Assembly (NCBI RefSeq): GCF_900114255.1
Contig: NZ_FOSL01000009.1
Span: forward strand, 1 to 64,000
Direction: 5' to 3'
Origin: Neomesorhizobium albiziae
Lineage (GTDB): Bacteria > Pseudomonadota > Alphaproteobacteria > Rhizobiales > Rhizobiaceae
DNA length: 64,000 bases
The position numbers were made by a program, and so were the translations under genes. Positions 9,013 through 16,775 of the stretch are shown here, one piece after another. Positions within the stretch are counted from its first letter, which is position 1; every line of letters begins with the position of its first letter. Below the pieces are notes generated by a model. That model was not told the origin of the DNA and searched no databases. It saw only the letters and a list, made by a program, of their open reading frames with translations.

Positions 9013-9029
9013 TTGAACATTCATTCAAT
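9013..9029. promoter_or_regulatory. Candidate BetI-like operator before the methyltransferase and flavoprotein operons
   Basis: TTGAACATTCATTCAAT matches TTGAAC-N4-ATTCAA, the motif also found at 2979-2995 in the opposite orientation. It sits in the gap between the leftward methyltransferase-TetR-PotD operon and the rightward flavoprotein operon, so one site could serve both, including autoregulation by the TetR protein. Confidence 0.55.
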
Positions 9030-9103
9030 ATGGCTGGACAAATGCCAATCAGCCGTGCCAGATTTGACCGGCGGAGACGCTTGATCCTCCCCTGCGCAGC
9101 GGG

Positions 9104-9260
9104 AAGGGTTATCGCATTAGGGTTCTGTCTTCCCCCACTCCGGAGGGAGAGGAAGGGAGCCCGGCATAGCGGCCGGCGCTTCCTCTCCCCCGTCGATCGG
9201 GGGAGAGGTGGTTTGCAAAGCAAACCGGAGTGGGGGTCGACCACTCATATGCGATAGCCC
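9104..9260. repeat. Long palindromic repeat, family B copy 1
   Basis: About 157 bases match the reverse complement of 54200-54370 almost throughout, apart from a block of about 27 bases present only in the other copy. It contains CCCCCACTCCGG/CCGGAGTGGGGG outer arms, CTCTCCCCC/GGGGGAGAG and a GGTTTGC/GCAAACC hairpin. The bases after it up to 9330 hold a second hairpin (CCATGC-gaa-GCATGG, 9279-9293) and a direct repeat of GCGATAGCCCC. With family A and the operator, this explains the roughly 500-base gap before 9347. Confidence 0.8.
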
Positions 9261-9346
9261 CTCCGAGCGGGAGAAGGACCATGCGAAGCATGGTGGAGGG
9301 GGCATACGCGATAGCCCCGCTCACGGGAGAGAGGCCGGGACGAAAA

Positions 9347-10966
9347 ATGAAGACCTGGGATGCGATCGTCATTGGCGGCGGCCACAACGGCCTGGTCAAC
9401 GCATGCTACCTGCAGCGGGCCGGCCTCGACGTGCTGGTCGTCGAGAAAAACGCCTGGATCGGCGGTGCCGCGACCAGCCGCGAGCTGACGCCCGGCTATC
9501 TCTATTCCAACTGCTCCTATGTCTGCTCGCTGTTTCGACCCGAGATCATGCGCGACCTTGAGCTGCCGCGTTTCGGCCTGCAGGTCATCTCCTACGAGGG
9601 CGGCGCGGTGTTCACGCGCGACGGCGATTATCTCGCCAACTACCGCGACCACGACGCCCACCGCCGCGAGTTCGCGCGCTTCTCCGCCCGCGACGCCGAA
9701 GCCTATGACCGCTATGCCCGCGACGTGACCCGGCAGTGCCGTTTCATCCAGCCGCTGTTGATGCGCACCGCGCCCGATCCGACCAGCTTTCGCCCGCGCG
9801 ACATCGGCGAGCTGATGTATCTCGGCAGGAAGTTCGCCGGCCTCGGCGCCGAGGACATGGCGCAGACGCTGCGCTTCTGGACCATGTCGATCTCCGACTT
9901 CCTCGACGAATATTTCGAAACCGATGTCATCAAGGCGAACTTCGCGCTCTCCGGCATCATCGGCACGGCGCTAGGGCCCATGTCGCCCGGTACCGCCTAT
10001 GTGCTTCTCCATCACTACATGGGCGAAGTCGACGGCTCGGTCGGCGCATGGGGTTATGCGCGCGGCGGCATGGGCGCGGTCACCAGGGCGCTGTCGGATT
10101 CGTTTCGCGCCTGCGGCGGCGTCATCCGCACCGATGCCGAGGTCGACCACGTGCTCGTTCAGGGCGGCAAGGCGAAGGGCGTGGTGCTTTCCGGCGGCGA
10201 GGAAATCTACGGCAAGCTCGTCGTTTCCAATGCCGACGTGAAGCGCACCTTCCTCAAGCTGGTCGAGGCGAAGGAGCTGCCGGAAATCTTCCTGCGCCGC
10301 GTGAAGAACTTCAAGATCCGCGGCTCGTCCGGCAAGGTCAACATCGCGCTGGATTCGATGCCGGAATTTCCCGCGCTGCCGAAGGATTCGCCCTGCTATC
10401 GCGGCGACCTGCACTTCACCGATTCGATGGAGCGCATGGAACGCGGCTACGACGACTGGAAAGCCGGGCGCTGGTCCGCCGACCCGACGCTCGACATGAT
10501 GATCCCGACCGCGCTCGACCCCACCATGACCTCGCCCGGCACGCATTTCATGAGCTGCTTCGTACAATACGCCCCGCCCAGGATCGAGGGGCGCGACTGG
10601 ACCGACGCCGACCGCGACGGTTTCGCCGAAACGGTGATCTCCCAGATCGCCGATTATTCGCCGGGCTTCCGCGACCGCATCGTCCACATGGAGGTGCGCA
10701 CGCCGCGCGAGATCGAGGCCGAGGTCGGCCTCACAGAAGGCAACATTTTCCAGGGCGAACTCACCTTCGACCAGTTGCTGTTCAACCGGCCGGTGCCGGG
10801 CTACGCGCAATACCGTTCGCCGGTCGGCGGGCTCTACATGTGCGGCTCGTCCACCCATCCCGGCGGCGGCGTCATGGGCGCGCCCGGCCGCAACGCGGCC
10901 TCGGAAATCCTGCGCGACCTGAAGCAAGGCGCCAAGCACATGAGCCCGGCCCATGACGTCATATGA
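9347..10966 (+). CDS. FAD-dependent oxidoreductase, phytoene desaturase/PYROXD2-like (first of pair)
   Basis: A 539-residue flavoprotein. Residues 5-25 (DAIVIGGGHNGL) are the FAD ADP-binding motif, followed by VVEKNAWIGGAATS. The C-terminal GLYMCGSSTHPGGGVMGAPGRNAA is the second FAD contact typical of the phytoene-desaturase-like amine oxidase superfamily. GGGAGAGAGG precedes the ATG at 9347; the frame is open earlier, but that part is repeat DNA. It overlaps its paralogue by 14 bases. An amine or N-methyl oxidation role is inferred from neighbours; no substrate motif is known to me. Confidence 0.85.
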   Translation: MKTWDAIVIGGGHNGLVNACYLQRAGLDVLVVEKNAWIGGAATSRELTPGYLYSNCSYVCSLFRPEIMRDLELPRFGLQVISYEGGAVFTRDGDYLANYRDHDAHRREFARFSARDAEAYDRYARDVTRQCRFIQPLLMRTAPDPTSFRPRDIGELMYLGRKFAGLGAEDMAQTLRFWTMSISDFLDEYFETDVIKANFALSGIIGTALGPMSPGTAYVLLHHYMGEVDGSVGAWGYARGGMGAVTRALSDSFRACGGVIRTDAEVDHVLVQGGKAKGVVLSGGEEIYGKLVVSNADVKRTFLKLVEAKELPEIFLRRVKNFKIRGSSGKVNIALDSMPEFPALPKDSPCYRGDLHFTDSMERMERGYDDWKAGRWSADPTLDMMIPTALDPTMTSPGTHFMSCFVQYAPPRIEGRDWTDADRDGFAETVISQIADYSPGFRDRIVHMEVRTPREIEAEVGLTEGNIFQGELTFDQLLFNRPVPGYAQYRSPVGGLYMCGSSTHPGGGVMGAPGRNAASEILRDLKQGAKHMSPAHDVI

Positions 10967-12512
10967 TTGCATCGTCATCGGCGGCGGCCACAACGGCCTC
11001 GTCGCAGGCACCGTCCTTGCAAAATCGGGACGCAAGGTGCTGGTGCTCGAAGCCGCCGGCGAAATCGGCGGCGCTGCCCGCACCGAAGAATTTTTCCCCG
11101 GCTTCCGCGTCTCCTCGGTCGCCCACGTCCTCAACCGCCTGCATCCCGAGGTGGTCAAGGCGCTCGATCTGGAAAGACATGGCCTCGCCCTGGAAGGTGC
11201 CGGCATGTCCTCGGTCGTCCTGTCGCCATCCGGCAACCCGCTGGTGCTGCGCGGCGCCTATGGCGAAAGCCTTGTCGGCGCGTCCGCCAGCGAGGCCGTG
11301 GCATGGCGTGCGTTGCGCGCCCAGCTTTTCCGCTACGCCGGCATCCTGAAGCCGTTCCTTGCCCGCCGCCCGCCTGACCTTGCCGGCATGTCGCTGTCGG
11401 AAACCTCCGCGCTCGCCATGGCCGGCCTGTCGCTCAAGCGTCTCGGCAAGGAAGACATGCGCGACTTCCTGCGCATGCTCCTGATGAACGTCGCCGACGT
11501 CGTGGACGAGCAACTCGAGGACGACCGCCTGAAGGGTTTGCTCGCCTTCGACGCGGTCCTCGGCGCGCATCTCGGTCCACGTTCGCCGACCTCGCTGCTC
11601 GGTCTCTACTATCGTCTCGCCGGCGAGGTGGCGGGGGTCGACGGCGCCCAGATGCTCCCGAAAGGCGGAATGGGCGCAATCGTTGCTGCAATCGCGTCGT
11701 CCGCGGCGAAAGCCGGCGTTTCGGTGCGCTCGCAAGCCGCTGTGAACAAGATCCTCGTCGAGAAAGGCCGCGCTATTGGCGTTGTGCTTGAAAACGCTGA
11801 GGAAATTCGAGCGCGCACAATCGTCTCCGCAATCAATCCATCCACCACCTTCGATCTTGTGGGCGCCAGGGAGCTCGACACCGGATTCGTCCGAAAGGTG
11901 AGGAATATCCGTATGTTGGGCGATGCGGCCAAGCTTCACCTGGCGCTCGACCGCCCGCCGCAATTCCTTGGCGTCAGCGGCGAAGACCATCGCGGCCGGC
12001 TGGTCTTCGCGCCGTCGGCCGACCACGTCGAGCGCGCCTTCAACCCTTGTAAATATGGAGAATTTTCGCCCGAACCGGTCATGGAAATCACCTTGCCGAG
12101 CCTCGCCGACCCCTCGCTCGCGCCCGACGGCGCCTGCGTCCTGTCGGCCGTTGTGCAGTACGCGCCATACACATTGAAGGAAGGCTGGGAGAGCGGAAAG
12201 CCGAAGTTTTTCAAGGCGATAATGGCAGCGCTCGAAGCCGTGGCCCCGGGCATCGGCGCGACGGTGCGGCATGCCGAACTGCTGACGCCGCCCGACATCG
12301 AGCAGCGTTTCCGCATGCCCGGCGGCCATTGGCACCACGGCGAGTTGCAGGCCGACCAGATGCTGGTGTCGCGGCCCGTCTCGGATGCGGCCGGCTACGA
12401 TACGCCGCTCGAAAACCTGTTCCTCGCCGGCGCCGGCTCGCATCCGGGCGGCGGCGTCTCCGGCGTTCCCGGCCTCAATGCGGCGCGCCGCATCATCGCG
12501 ATCAAGGGCTAG
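10953..12512 (+). CDS. FAD-dependent oxidoreductase, phytoene desaturase/PYROXD2-like (second of pair)
   Basis: A 519-residue paralogue of the preceding gene, with DCIVIGGGHNGLVAG near the start and FLAGAGSHPGGGVSGVPGLNAARR near the end. The two share the same fold landmarks but have clearly diverged, which suggests either two subunits of one enzyme or two sequential oxidations. Translation is coupled to the first gene by the 14-base overlap, and the folate-dependent demethylase starts three bases after its stop. Confidence 0.85.
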   Translation: MTSYDCIVIGGGHNGLVAGTVLAKSGRKVLVLEAAGEIGGAARTEEFFPGFRVSSVAHVLNRLHPEVVKALDLERHGLALEGAGMSSVVLSPSGNPLVLRGAYGESLVGASASEAVAWRALRAQLFRYAGILKPFLARRPPDLAGMSLSETSALAMAGLSLKRLGKEDMRDFLRMLLMNVADVVDEQLEDDRLKGLLAFDAVLGAHLGPRSPTSLLGLYYRLAGEVAGVDGAQMLPKGGMGAIVAAIASSAAKAGVSVRSQAAVNKILVEKGRAIGVVLENAEEIRARTIVSAINPSTTFDLVGARELDTGFVRKVRNIRMLGDAAKLHLALDRPPQFLGVSGEDHRGRLVFAPSADHVERAFNPCKYGEFSPEPVMEITLPSLADPSLAPDGACVLSAVVQYAPYTLKEGWESGKPKFFKAIMAALEAVAPGIGATVRHAELLTPPDIEQRFRMPGGHWHHGELQADQMLVSRPVSDAAGYDTPLENLFLAGAGSHPGGGVSGVPGLNAARRIIAIKG

Positions 12513-12515
12513 GCC

Positions 12516-13760
12516 ATGGCAATTACCGCCAGCAAAATCAAAAGCTTGAGCCTGCAGCCCCGGTTCGCCGCGCAGGATCATTTCCGCATGCTGCGCCTGC
12601 CCTCGCCCTTCCAGCCGCGCATCGATGCGCTGGCCAGGACCGAGGACTGGTACACATGGGCCGGCTACAAGGCGCCGCTTTCGCTGTGGGATGAAGAGCT
12701 CGAATATTTCGCTATCCGCAGCCAGGCCGCCGTCTTCGACATCTCGCCGATGGTGAAATACCACATCGCAGGCCCGGACGCCGAAGCGTTCTGCAACCGC
12801 CTCACATTGCGCGACGTGACCAGGCTCAAGCCCGGCCGCGTCCACTACACCGCCTGGTGCGACGATGCCGGCCATGTGCTTGATGACGGTACGCTTTTTC
12901 GTTTGTCGCCGGACCGCTTCCGCCTCTGCTGCCAGGAGCGGCATCTGCCGTGGCTGCTCGACAGCGCCATCGGGTTCAACGTGTCGGTGGAGGAAGAGAC
13001 CGAGGCCGTCGCGGGCCTCGCCTTGCAGGGTCCGACTTCTTTCGCGGTATTGCGCGACGCTGGGTTCAAAGACATTGAAAAGCTTAAGGTTTTCGACATC
13101 GCCGAATTCCCGCACGAGGGCGGCAGCGTCACCATTTCACGCACCGGCTTCACTGGCGACCTCGGCTACGAACTGTTCGTGCCGGTCGGGCTGGCGCTCT
13201 CGCTGTGGGACCGTCTGTTCGAGGCCGGGCGCCTGCACGGCATCCGCGCCATCGGCTACACCGCGCTCAACCGCGCCCGCATCGAGGCCGGGCTGATCGT
13301 CGCCAACGCCGATTTCGTCACCGCCGAACATGCCATCCGCACCGACCGCCTGCGCTTGCCCGACGAGATCGGCCTCGGCTTCATGGTCGACGCGGAAAAA
13401 GGCTATTTCAACGGCCGCCGCGCCATTCTTGCCGCCCGCGCCAACCGCAGCATGAAACATGTCCTGGTCGGCCTGGAGATCGAAGGCAACATTCCGGCCG
13501 AACATGCCATCGTCTATCACAGGCAGAAGAAGGAAATCGGGCTTGTCAGCGCCGCGATCTGGTCGCCGACCGGCAAGCGCAACATCGCCATCGCCAGCCT
13601 GTCGCGGCCCTATGGCGACACGGTGGTCGACGATCTCTGGGTGGAGATCTACGCCATGCGCGAACTGAAATACGAAAGGCTGATGAAGCGCGCCAAGGTG
13701 GTGCCGCGCCCGTTCATCAAGCTCGAACGCCGCACCGCCAATCCGCCAGCGGATTTCTGA
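12516..13760 (+). CDS. GcvT-family aminomethyltransferase, folate-dependent demethylase type
   Basis: A 414-residue protein of the glycine-cleavage T/DmdA superfamily. YHIAGPDAEAFCNRL, the acidic VHYTAWCDDAGHVLDD, ALQGPTSFAVL and ISRTGFTGDLGYELFVP follow the order of the tetrahydrofolate-binding domain. No glycine-cleavage H or P gene is nearby, so this is probably not the housekeeping GcvT. Relatives move a methyl or methylene group from amines or DMSP to tetrahydrofolate. Coupled to two flavoproteins, it would suit capture of one-carbon units from an N-methylated substrate. Confidence 0.82.
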   Translation: MAITASKIKSLSLQPRFAAQDHFRMLRLPSPFQPRIDALARTEDWYTWAGYKAPLSLWDEELEYFAIRSQAAVFDISPMVKYHIAGPDAEAFCNRLTLRDVTRLKPGRVHYTAWCDDAGHVLDDGTLFRLSPDRFRLCCQERHLPWLLDSAIGFNVSVEEETEAVAGLALQGPTSFAVLRDAGFKDIEKLKVFDIAEFPHEGGSVTISRTGFTGDLGYELFVPVGLALSLWDRLFEAGRLHGIRAIGYTALNRARIEAGLIVANADFVTAEHAIRTDRLRLPDEIGLGFMVDAEKGYFNGRRAILAARANRSMKHVLVGLEIEGNIPAEHAIVYHRQKKEIGLVSAAIWSPTGKRNIAIASLSRPYGDTVVDDLWVEIYAMRELKYERLMKRAKVVPRPFIKLERRTANPPADF

Positions 13761-13761
13761 G

Positions 13762-14007
13762 ATGGACGACGACGAAACCGCCGAACAATGGGCGCTGGTC
13801 AACACGCCGCTCGGCGAGGAATGGTCCGGCCGCACCCGTTATGCGGCGGCGATGTTTTTCTACAAGCGCGGCGAAATGAGCGCCGAAACGCTGGAAGTCT
13901 ACCGCACCTGCTCGCGCCTCGACGCCGAGGATCCGCTGTCGATCATCCGCGACCACGGCGTCGGCAAGGACTGGCTGGCGCGCATGGCGGGGAAAACCCG
14001 GCCCTGA
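13762..14007 (+). CDS. Small protein of unknown function, last gene of the flavoprotein operon
   Basis: An 81-residue acidic soluble protein (DDDETAEQWALVNTPLGEEW at the start, then WSGRTRYAAAMFFYKRGEMSAETLEVYRTCSRLD). No signal peptide, membrane segment or metal cluster is visible and I recognise no family. It starts two bases after the GcvT-like gene, so it is co-transcribed and probably an accessory of that enzyme set. Its TGA forms a TGATCA palindrome with the stop of kdgF on the other strand, so the two operons meet with no spacer. Confidence 0.65.
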   Translation: MDDDETAEQWALVNTPLGEEWSGRTRYAAAMFFYKRGEMSAETLEVYRTCSRLDAEDPLSIIRDHGVGKDWLARMAGKTRP

Positions 14008-14346
14008 TCAGGCCAGGAAATCGGCGCGGTGCGGGGTGAATGTGTCGACCAGCCGGCCAGCCTCCAGCGCCTTCACGCCGTGCACCAGGTTCGATGGCAC
14101 GATGAAGCCGTCGCCGGCCGAGAGTGTTTCCACCTTGCCGTCGATGACCACTTCGAAACGGCCTTCGGCAACGTAGCTCGACTGCACATGCGGGTGCGAA
14201 TGCAGGGCGCCCACGCCGCCTTTTTCGAAGCCGAACTCGACCATCATCAGTTCGTCGGTGTGCAGCAGCACCCGGCGGCGGTTGCCATCGGGCGTTGTCG
14301 TCCATTCGCCTTCGCCGGCGCGCGAGAAGAGTTTGGTTTCGGCCAT
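14008..14346 (-). CDS. kdgF: Cupin protein, KdgF-type unsaturated uronate ring-opening enzyme
   Basis: A 112-residue single-domain cupin with the metal ligands of GALHSHPHVQSSYVAEGRFEVVIDG (HxH, then Glu/Gln and a later His in SNLVHGVKAL). KdgF proteins convert the 4,5-unsaturated uronate released from pectin or alginate into 5-keto-4-deoxyuronate in the cytoplasm. The call rests on this motif plus its position directly after kduD and kduI, which act on the product. The ATG at 14346 begins the cupin sequence; the frame upstream is a shadow of kduD. A purely structural cupin cannot be excluded. Confidence 0.78.
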   Translation of the reverse strand: MAETKLFSRAGEGEWTTTPDGNRRRVLLHTDELMMVEFGFEKGGVGALHSHPHVQSSYVAEGRFEVVIDGKVETLSAGDGFIVPSNLVHGVKALEAGRLVDTFTPHRADFLA

Positions 14347-14356
14347 CGAAGTATCC

Positions 14357-15121
14357 TTATCTCGCCAGCCAGCCGCCATCGACGGGCACGACTGCGCCGT
14401 GCATGTATTTGGAAGCCGGCGCCAAAAGGAACACCGCGGCATCGCCGATATCGGACGCCTCGCCCCAGCGCCCCGCCGGAATGCGCCCGAGGATCGCGGT
14501 GCTGCGGTCGGGATCGTTGCGCAGCGCCTCGGTGTTGTTGGTGACGATGTAGCCCGGCGCGATCGCGTTGACATTGATGCCCTTGGCAGCCCACTCGCAG
14601 GCCAACAGCCGGGTCACGCCGAGCACGCCATGCTTTGACGCGGTGTAGGAGGCGACGCGGATGCCGCCCTGGAAGGACAGCATCGAAGCGATGTTGACGA
14701 CGCGCCCTTCCCGTCCCGCGGCGATCGCCTTTCTGGCAAGGGCCTGGGTCAGGAAGAAGAGCGATTTCAGGTTGATGTCCATGACGTCGTCCCAGTCCTC
14801 TTCGGTGAAGTCCACCGCATCGGCGCGCCTTATGATGCCGGCATTGTTGACCAGGCCATCGACTGGGCCGTGTTCGCTCCACGCCGCGTCGAGCATCGCG
14901 GCTGCCGCTTTGTGATCGCCAAGGTCGCAGGCGATGGGGATAAACGAGCCTCCCACCGCGGCGACGCTTGCCGCCGTCTCGTCCATAGACGAACGCCCGA
15001 CGCCGATGACGGTCGCACCCGCCTTCGCCACCGACAAGGCGATGCCTTGCCCGATGCCGGTGTTGGCGCCGGTGACGATGATTTTCTTGCCCGAAAGGCT
15101 GAATGCGGAAAGGTCGGTCAT
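14357..15121 (-). CDS. kduD: 2-dehydro-3-deoxy-D-gluconate 5-dehydrogenase (SDR family)
   Basis: A 254-residue short-chain dehydrogenase with TGANTGIGQG (NAD site, about 18-27), NNAG, the catalytic Ser of NIASMLSFQGG, YTASK (Tyr and Lys) and the C-terminal VVPVDGGWLAR. It should reduce 2,5-diketo-3-deoxygluconate to 2-keto-3-deoxygluconate (KDG). It overlaps kduI by ATGA and lies 10 bases before kdgF, so the three enzymes for unsaturated uronates are translated together. Confidence 0.88.
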   Translation of the reverse strand: MTDLSAFSLSGKKIIVTGANTGIGQGIALSVAKAGATVIGVGRSSMDETAASVAAVGGSFIPIACDLGDHKAAAAMLDAAWSEHGPVDGLVNNAGIIRRADAVDFTEEDWDDVMDINLKSLFFLTQALARKAIAAGREGRVVNIASMLSFQGGIRVASYTASKHGVLGVTRLLACEWAAKGINVNAIAPGYIVTNNTEALRNDPDRSTAILGRIPAGRWGEASDIGDAAVFLLAPASKYMHGAVVPVDGGWLAR

Positions 15122-15966
15122 CGCAGGTCCTCCATCGCCACCATGTCGACATCGGCGTAGTCGACATTGTCACCGGCCATTGCCCAGATGAAGGAATAGT
15201 TGGAGGTTCCCGCGCCGGAGTGGATCGACCAGCCGGGCGACAGCACCGCCTCCTCGTTTTTCATCACCACATGCCGCGTTTCGTCGGGTTCGCCCATGAA
15301 GTGGAAGACCCGCGCAGTCTCCGCCAGGTCGAAATAGAAGTAGGCCTCCATGCGCCGGTCGTGGATATGACAGGGCATGGTGTTCCAGACGGAGCCGGGA
15401 GCCAGTTGTGTCATGCCGACGACGAGCTGGCAGGTCTTTGCGCCCTCCGGATGGATGAACTGGAAGATCGACCGCTCGTTCGAGGTCTGCTGGCTGCCGA
15501 GATCGATACGCTTGGCGTCGGAAATGGCGATCCGCCTGGTCGGATGAGCCTGATGCGCCGGTGCGCTGAGCAGATAGAACTTCGCAGGCGCAGCCGCGTC
15601 GTCCGACGAGAAGGCGACGCTTTGCGTGCTCATGCCGACATAGATCATGTCGCGCGGCCCAATGGCATGGGTCTCGTCGCCGGCCTTCACGCTGCCAGCG
15701 CCGCCGACGTTGACGGCGATCAGTTCGCGCCGGTCGAGGAAATTTTTCGTACCCGTCGGCTTGATCGCTTCGAGCGCAAGCGGTTCGTCCATCGGCATGG
15801 CGCCGCCGACGATCATGCGGTCGTAATGGGTATAGGTGAGATTTATCCGTCCGGCCTGGAAAAGGTCGCCAATGTGGAAATGATGGCGCAGTTCGTCCGT
15901 GCCCATCGCGGCCGCGGCGTTGGGGTCGATGGCAAAGCGGGACGAATAGCTGGTGCTGTCTGGCAT
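15118..15966 (-). CDS. kduI: 5-keto-4-deoxyuronate isomerase
   Basis: A 282-residue double cupin. The motif PCHIHDRRMEAYFYFDL carries the zinc-binding His and Glu residues of KduI, with a further His in IHSGAGTSNYSFIWAMAG. Length and motif order match the family (about 278 residues). It converts 5-keto-4-deoxyuronate to 2,5-diketo-3-deoxygluconate, the substrate of the overlapping kduD. It follows the FadR-type regulator by 29 bases. Confidence 0.92.
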   Translation of the reverse strand: MPDSTSYSSRFAIDPNAAAAMGTDELRHHFHIGDLFQAGRINLTYTHYDRMIVGGAMPMDEPLALEAIKPTGTKNFLDRRELIAVNVGGAGSVKAGDETHAIGPRDMIYVGMSTQSVAFSSDDAAAPAKFYLLSAPAHQAHPTRRIAISDAKRIDLGSQQTSNERSIFQFIHPEGAKTCQLVVGMTQLAPGSVWNTMPCHIHDRRMEAYFYFDLAETARVFHFMGEPDETRHVVMKNEEAVLSPGWSIHSGAGTSNYSFIWAMAGDNVDYADVDMVAMEDLR

Positions 15967-15995
15967 GTCGCGAGTTCTTCTTTTCGGATTTGCGG

Positions 15996-16766
15996 TTAGG
16001 TCGTTCTGACCCGCGGGCTGGCGGCAAGGTATTCGGCCTGCTGGCTGGTCAGACGGTTGCGATAGCGGTCCTGCGCGGCAATCAGATGGGCGCGCATGGC
16101 GTCGCGGGCCGCTTGCGCGTCGCCGGCCGAGATCGCCTTGAGGATCAACAGGTGCTCGCGCTGCAGACCAGTCAAATATTCAGTCGACAACACCTCGACC
16201 GAATACCAGGGCGAATTGCGGTCGCACGGAATGGTGCGGTCGCCGAGCGCGTCGAGGATTTCGACATAGAAGGGATTGTTGGTCGCAGAGGCGATCTCCC
16301 GGTGAAAGGCGAAATCCGCCTTGCCGGTCGGCTCGCCCAGGTTGAGCAGCCGCTCGAATTCGAAAAACGCTTCCTGGATGAGCGCTTCCTGCGCTGCGTT
16401 GCGGCGTGTCGCCGCCAGCCCCGCGCTCTCGATCTCGATGCCCATGCGCACTTCCAGCACGTTGATTGCCTGGCTGACCTTCTTGATCTCCTGGCTGAAC
16501 GAACTGAACGTTGAGGCCGGGTGCTCCAGCACGAACACGCCCGCCCCTTGCCGCGACTCGACCAGTCCGTCGGCCGCCAGCGATGCGATCGCCTCCCGGA
16601 TGACGGTGCGGCTTACCCCGAAAGTCTCGGTCAGCTGGCTTTCGGTCGGCAGTTTGTGGCCGGGCATGATCTCGCCGCCGATGACCTGCGAACGCAAGGC
16701 CGCGACGACATGTTCGGAGAGCTTCGGTTTGCGCTCGATGCGCTGGTCGGTCGCGATGTCGGTCAT
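15996..16766 (-). CDS. FadR-subfamily GntR regulator of uronate catabolism
   Basis: A 256-residue regulator. The winged helix is LPTESQLTETFGVSRTVIREAIASLAADGLVESRQGAGVFV (about residues 40-80), followed by an all-helical FCD effector domain (FHREIASATNNPFYVEIL). It lies within the uronate operon between the TRAP large permease (9 bases) and kduI. It likely represses the operon and the divergent uxuB genes from the promoter gap at 21159-21420. The effector is probably a uronate or KDG-type intermediate. Confidence 0.82.
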   Translation of the reverse strand: MTDIATDQRIERKPKLSEHVVAALRSQVIGGEIMPGHKLPTESQLTETFGVSRTVIREAIASLAADGLVESRQGAGVFVLEHPASTFSSFSQEIKKVSQAINVLEVRMGIEIESAGLAATRRNAAQEALIQEAFFEFERLLNLGEPTGKADFAFHREIASATNNPFYVEILDALGDRTIPCDRNSPWYSVEVLSTEYLTGLQREHLLILKAISAGDAQAARDAMRAHLIAAQDRYRNRLTSQQAEYLAASPRVRTT

Positions 16767-16775
16767 GTCGAGCCC

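Noticed and set aside
9104-9300. Regularly spaced repeats as a CRISPR array
   Set aside because: The repeats are nested palindromes without unique spacers of constant size, and no cas genes are present.
10959-13115. A 718-codon open frame on the minus strand across the second flavoprotein and GcvT-like genes
   Set aside because: Antisense shadow in high-GC DNA; the plus-strand frames have full family motifs, and this one has biased His/Arg/Asp composition and no recognisable domain.
12516-13760. Housekeeping glycine-cleavage T protein
   Set aside because: No gcvH or gcvP nearby, and it is coupled to two flavoproteins and a small unknown protein.
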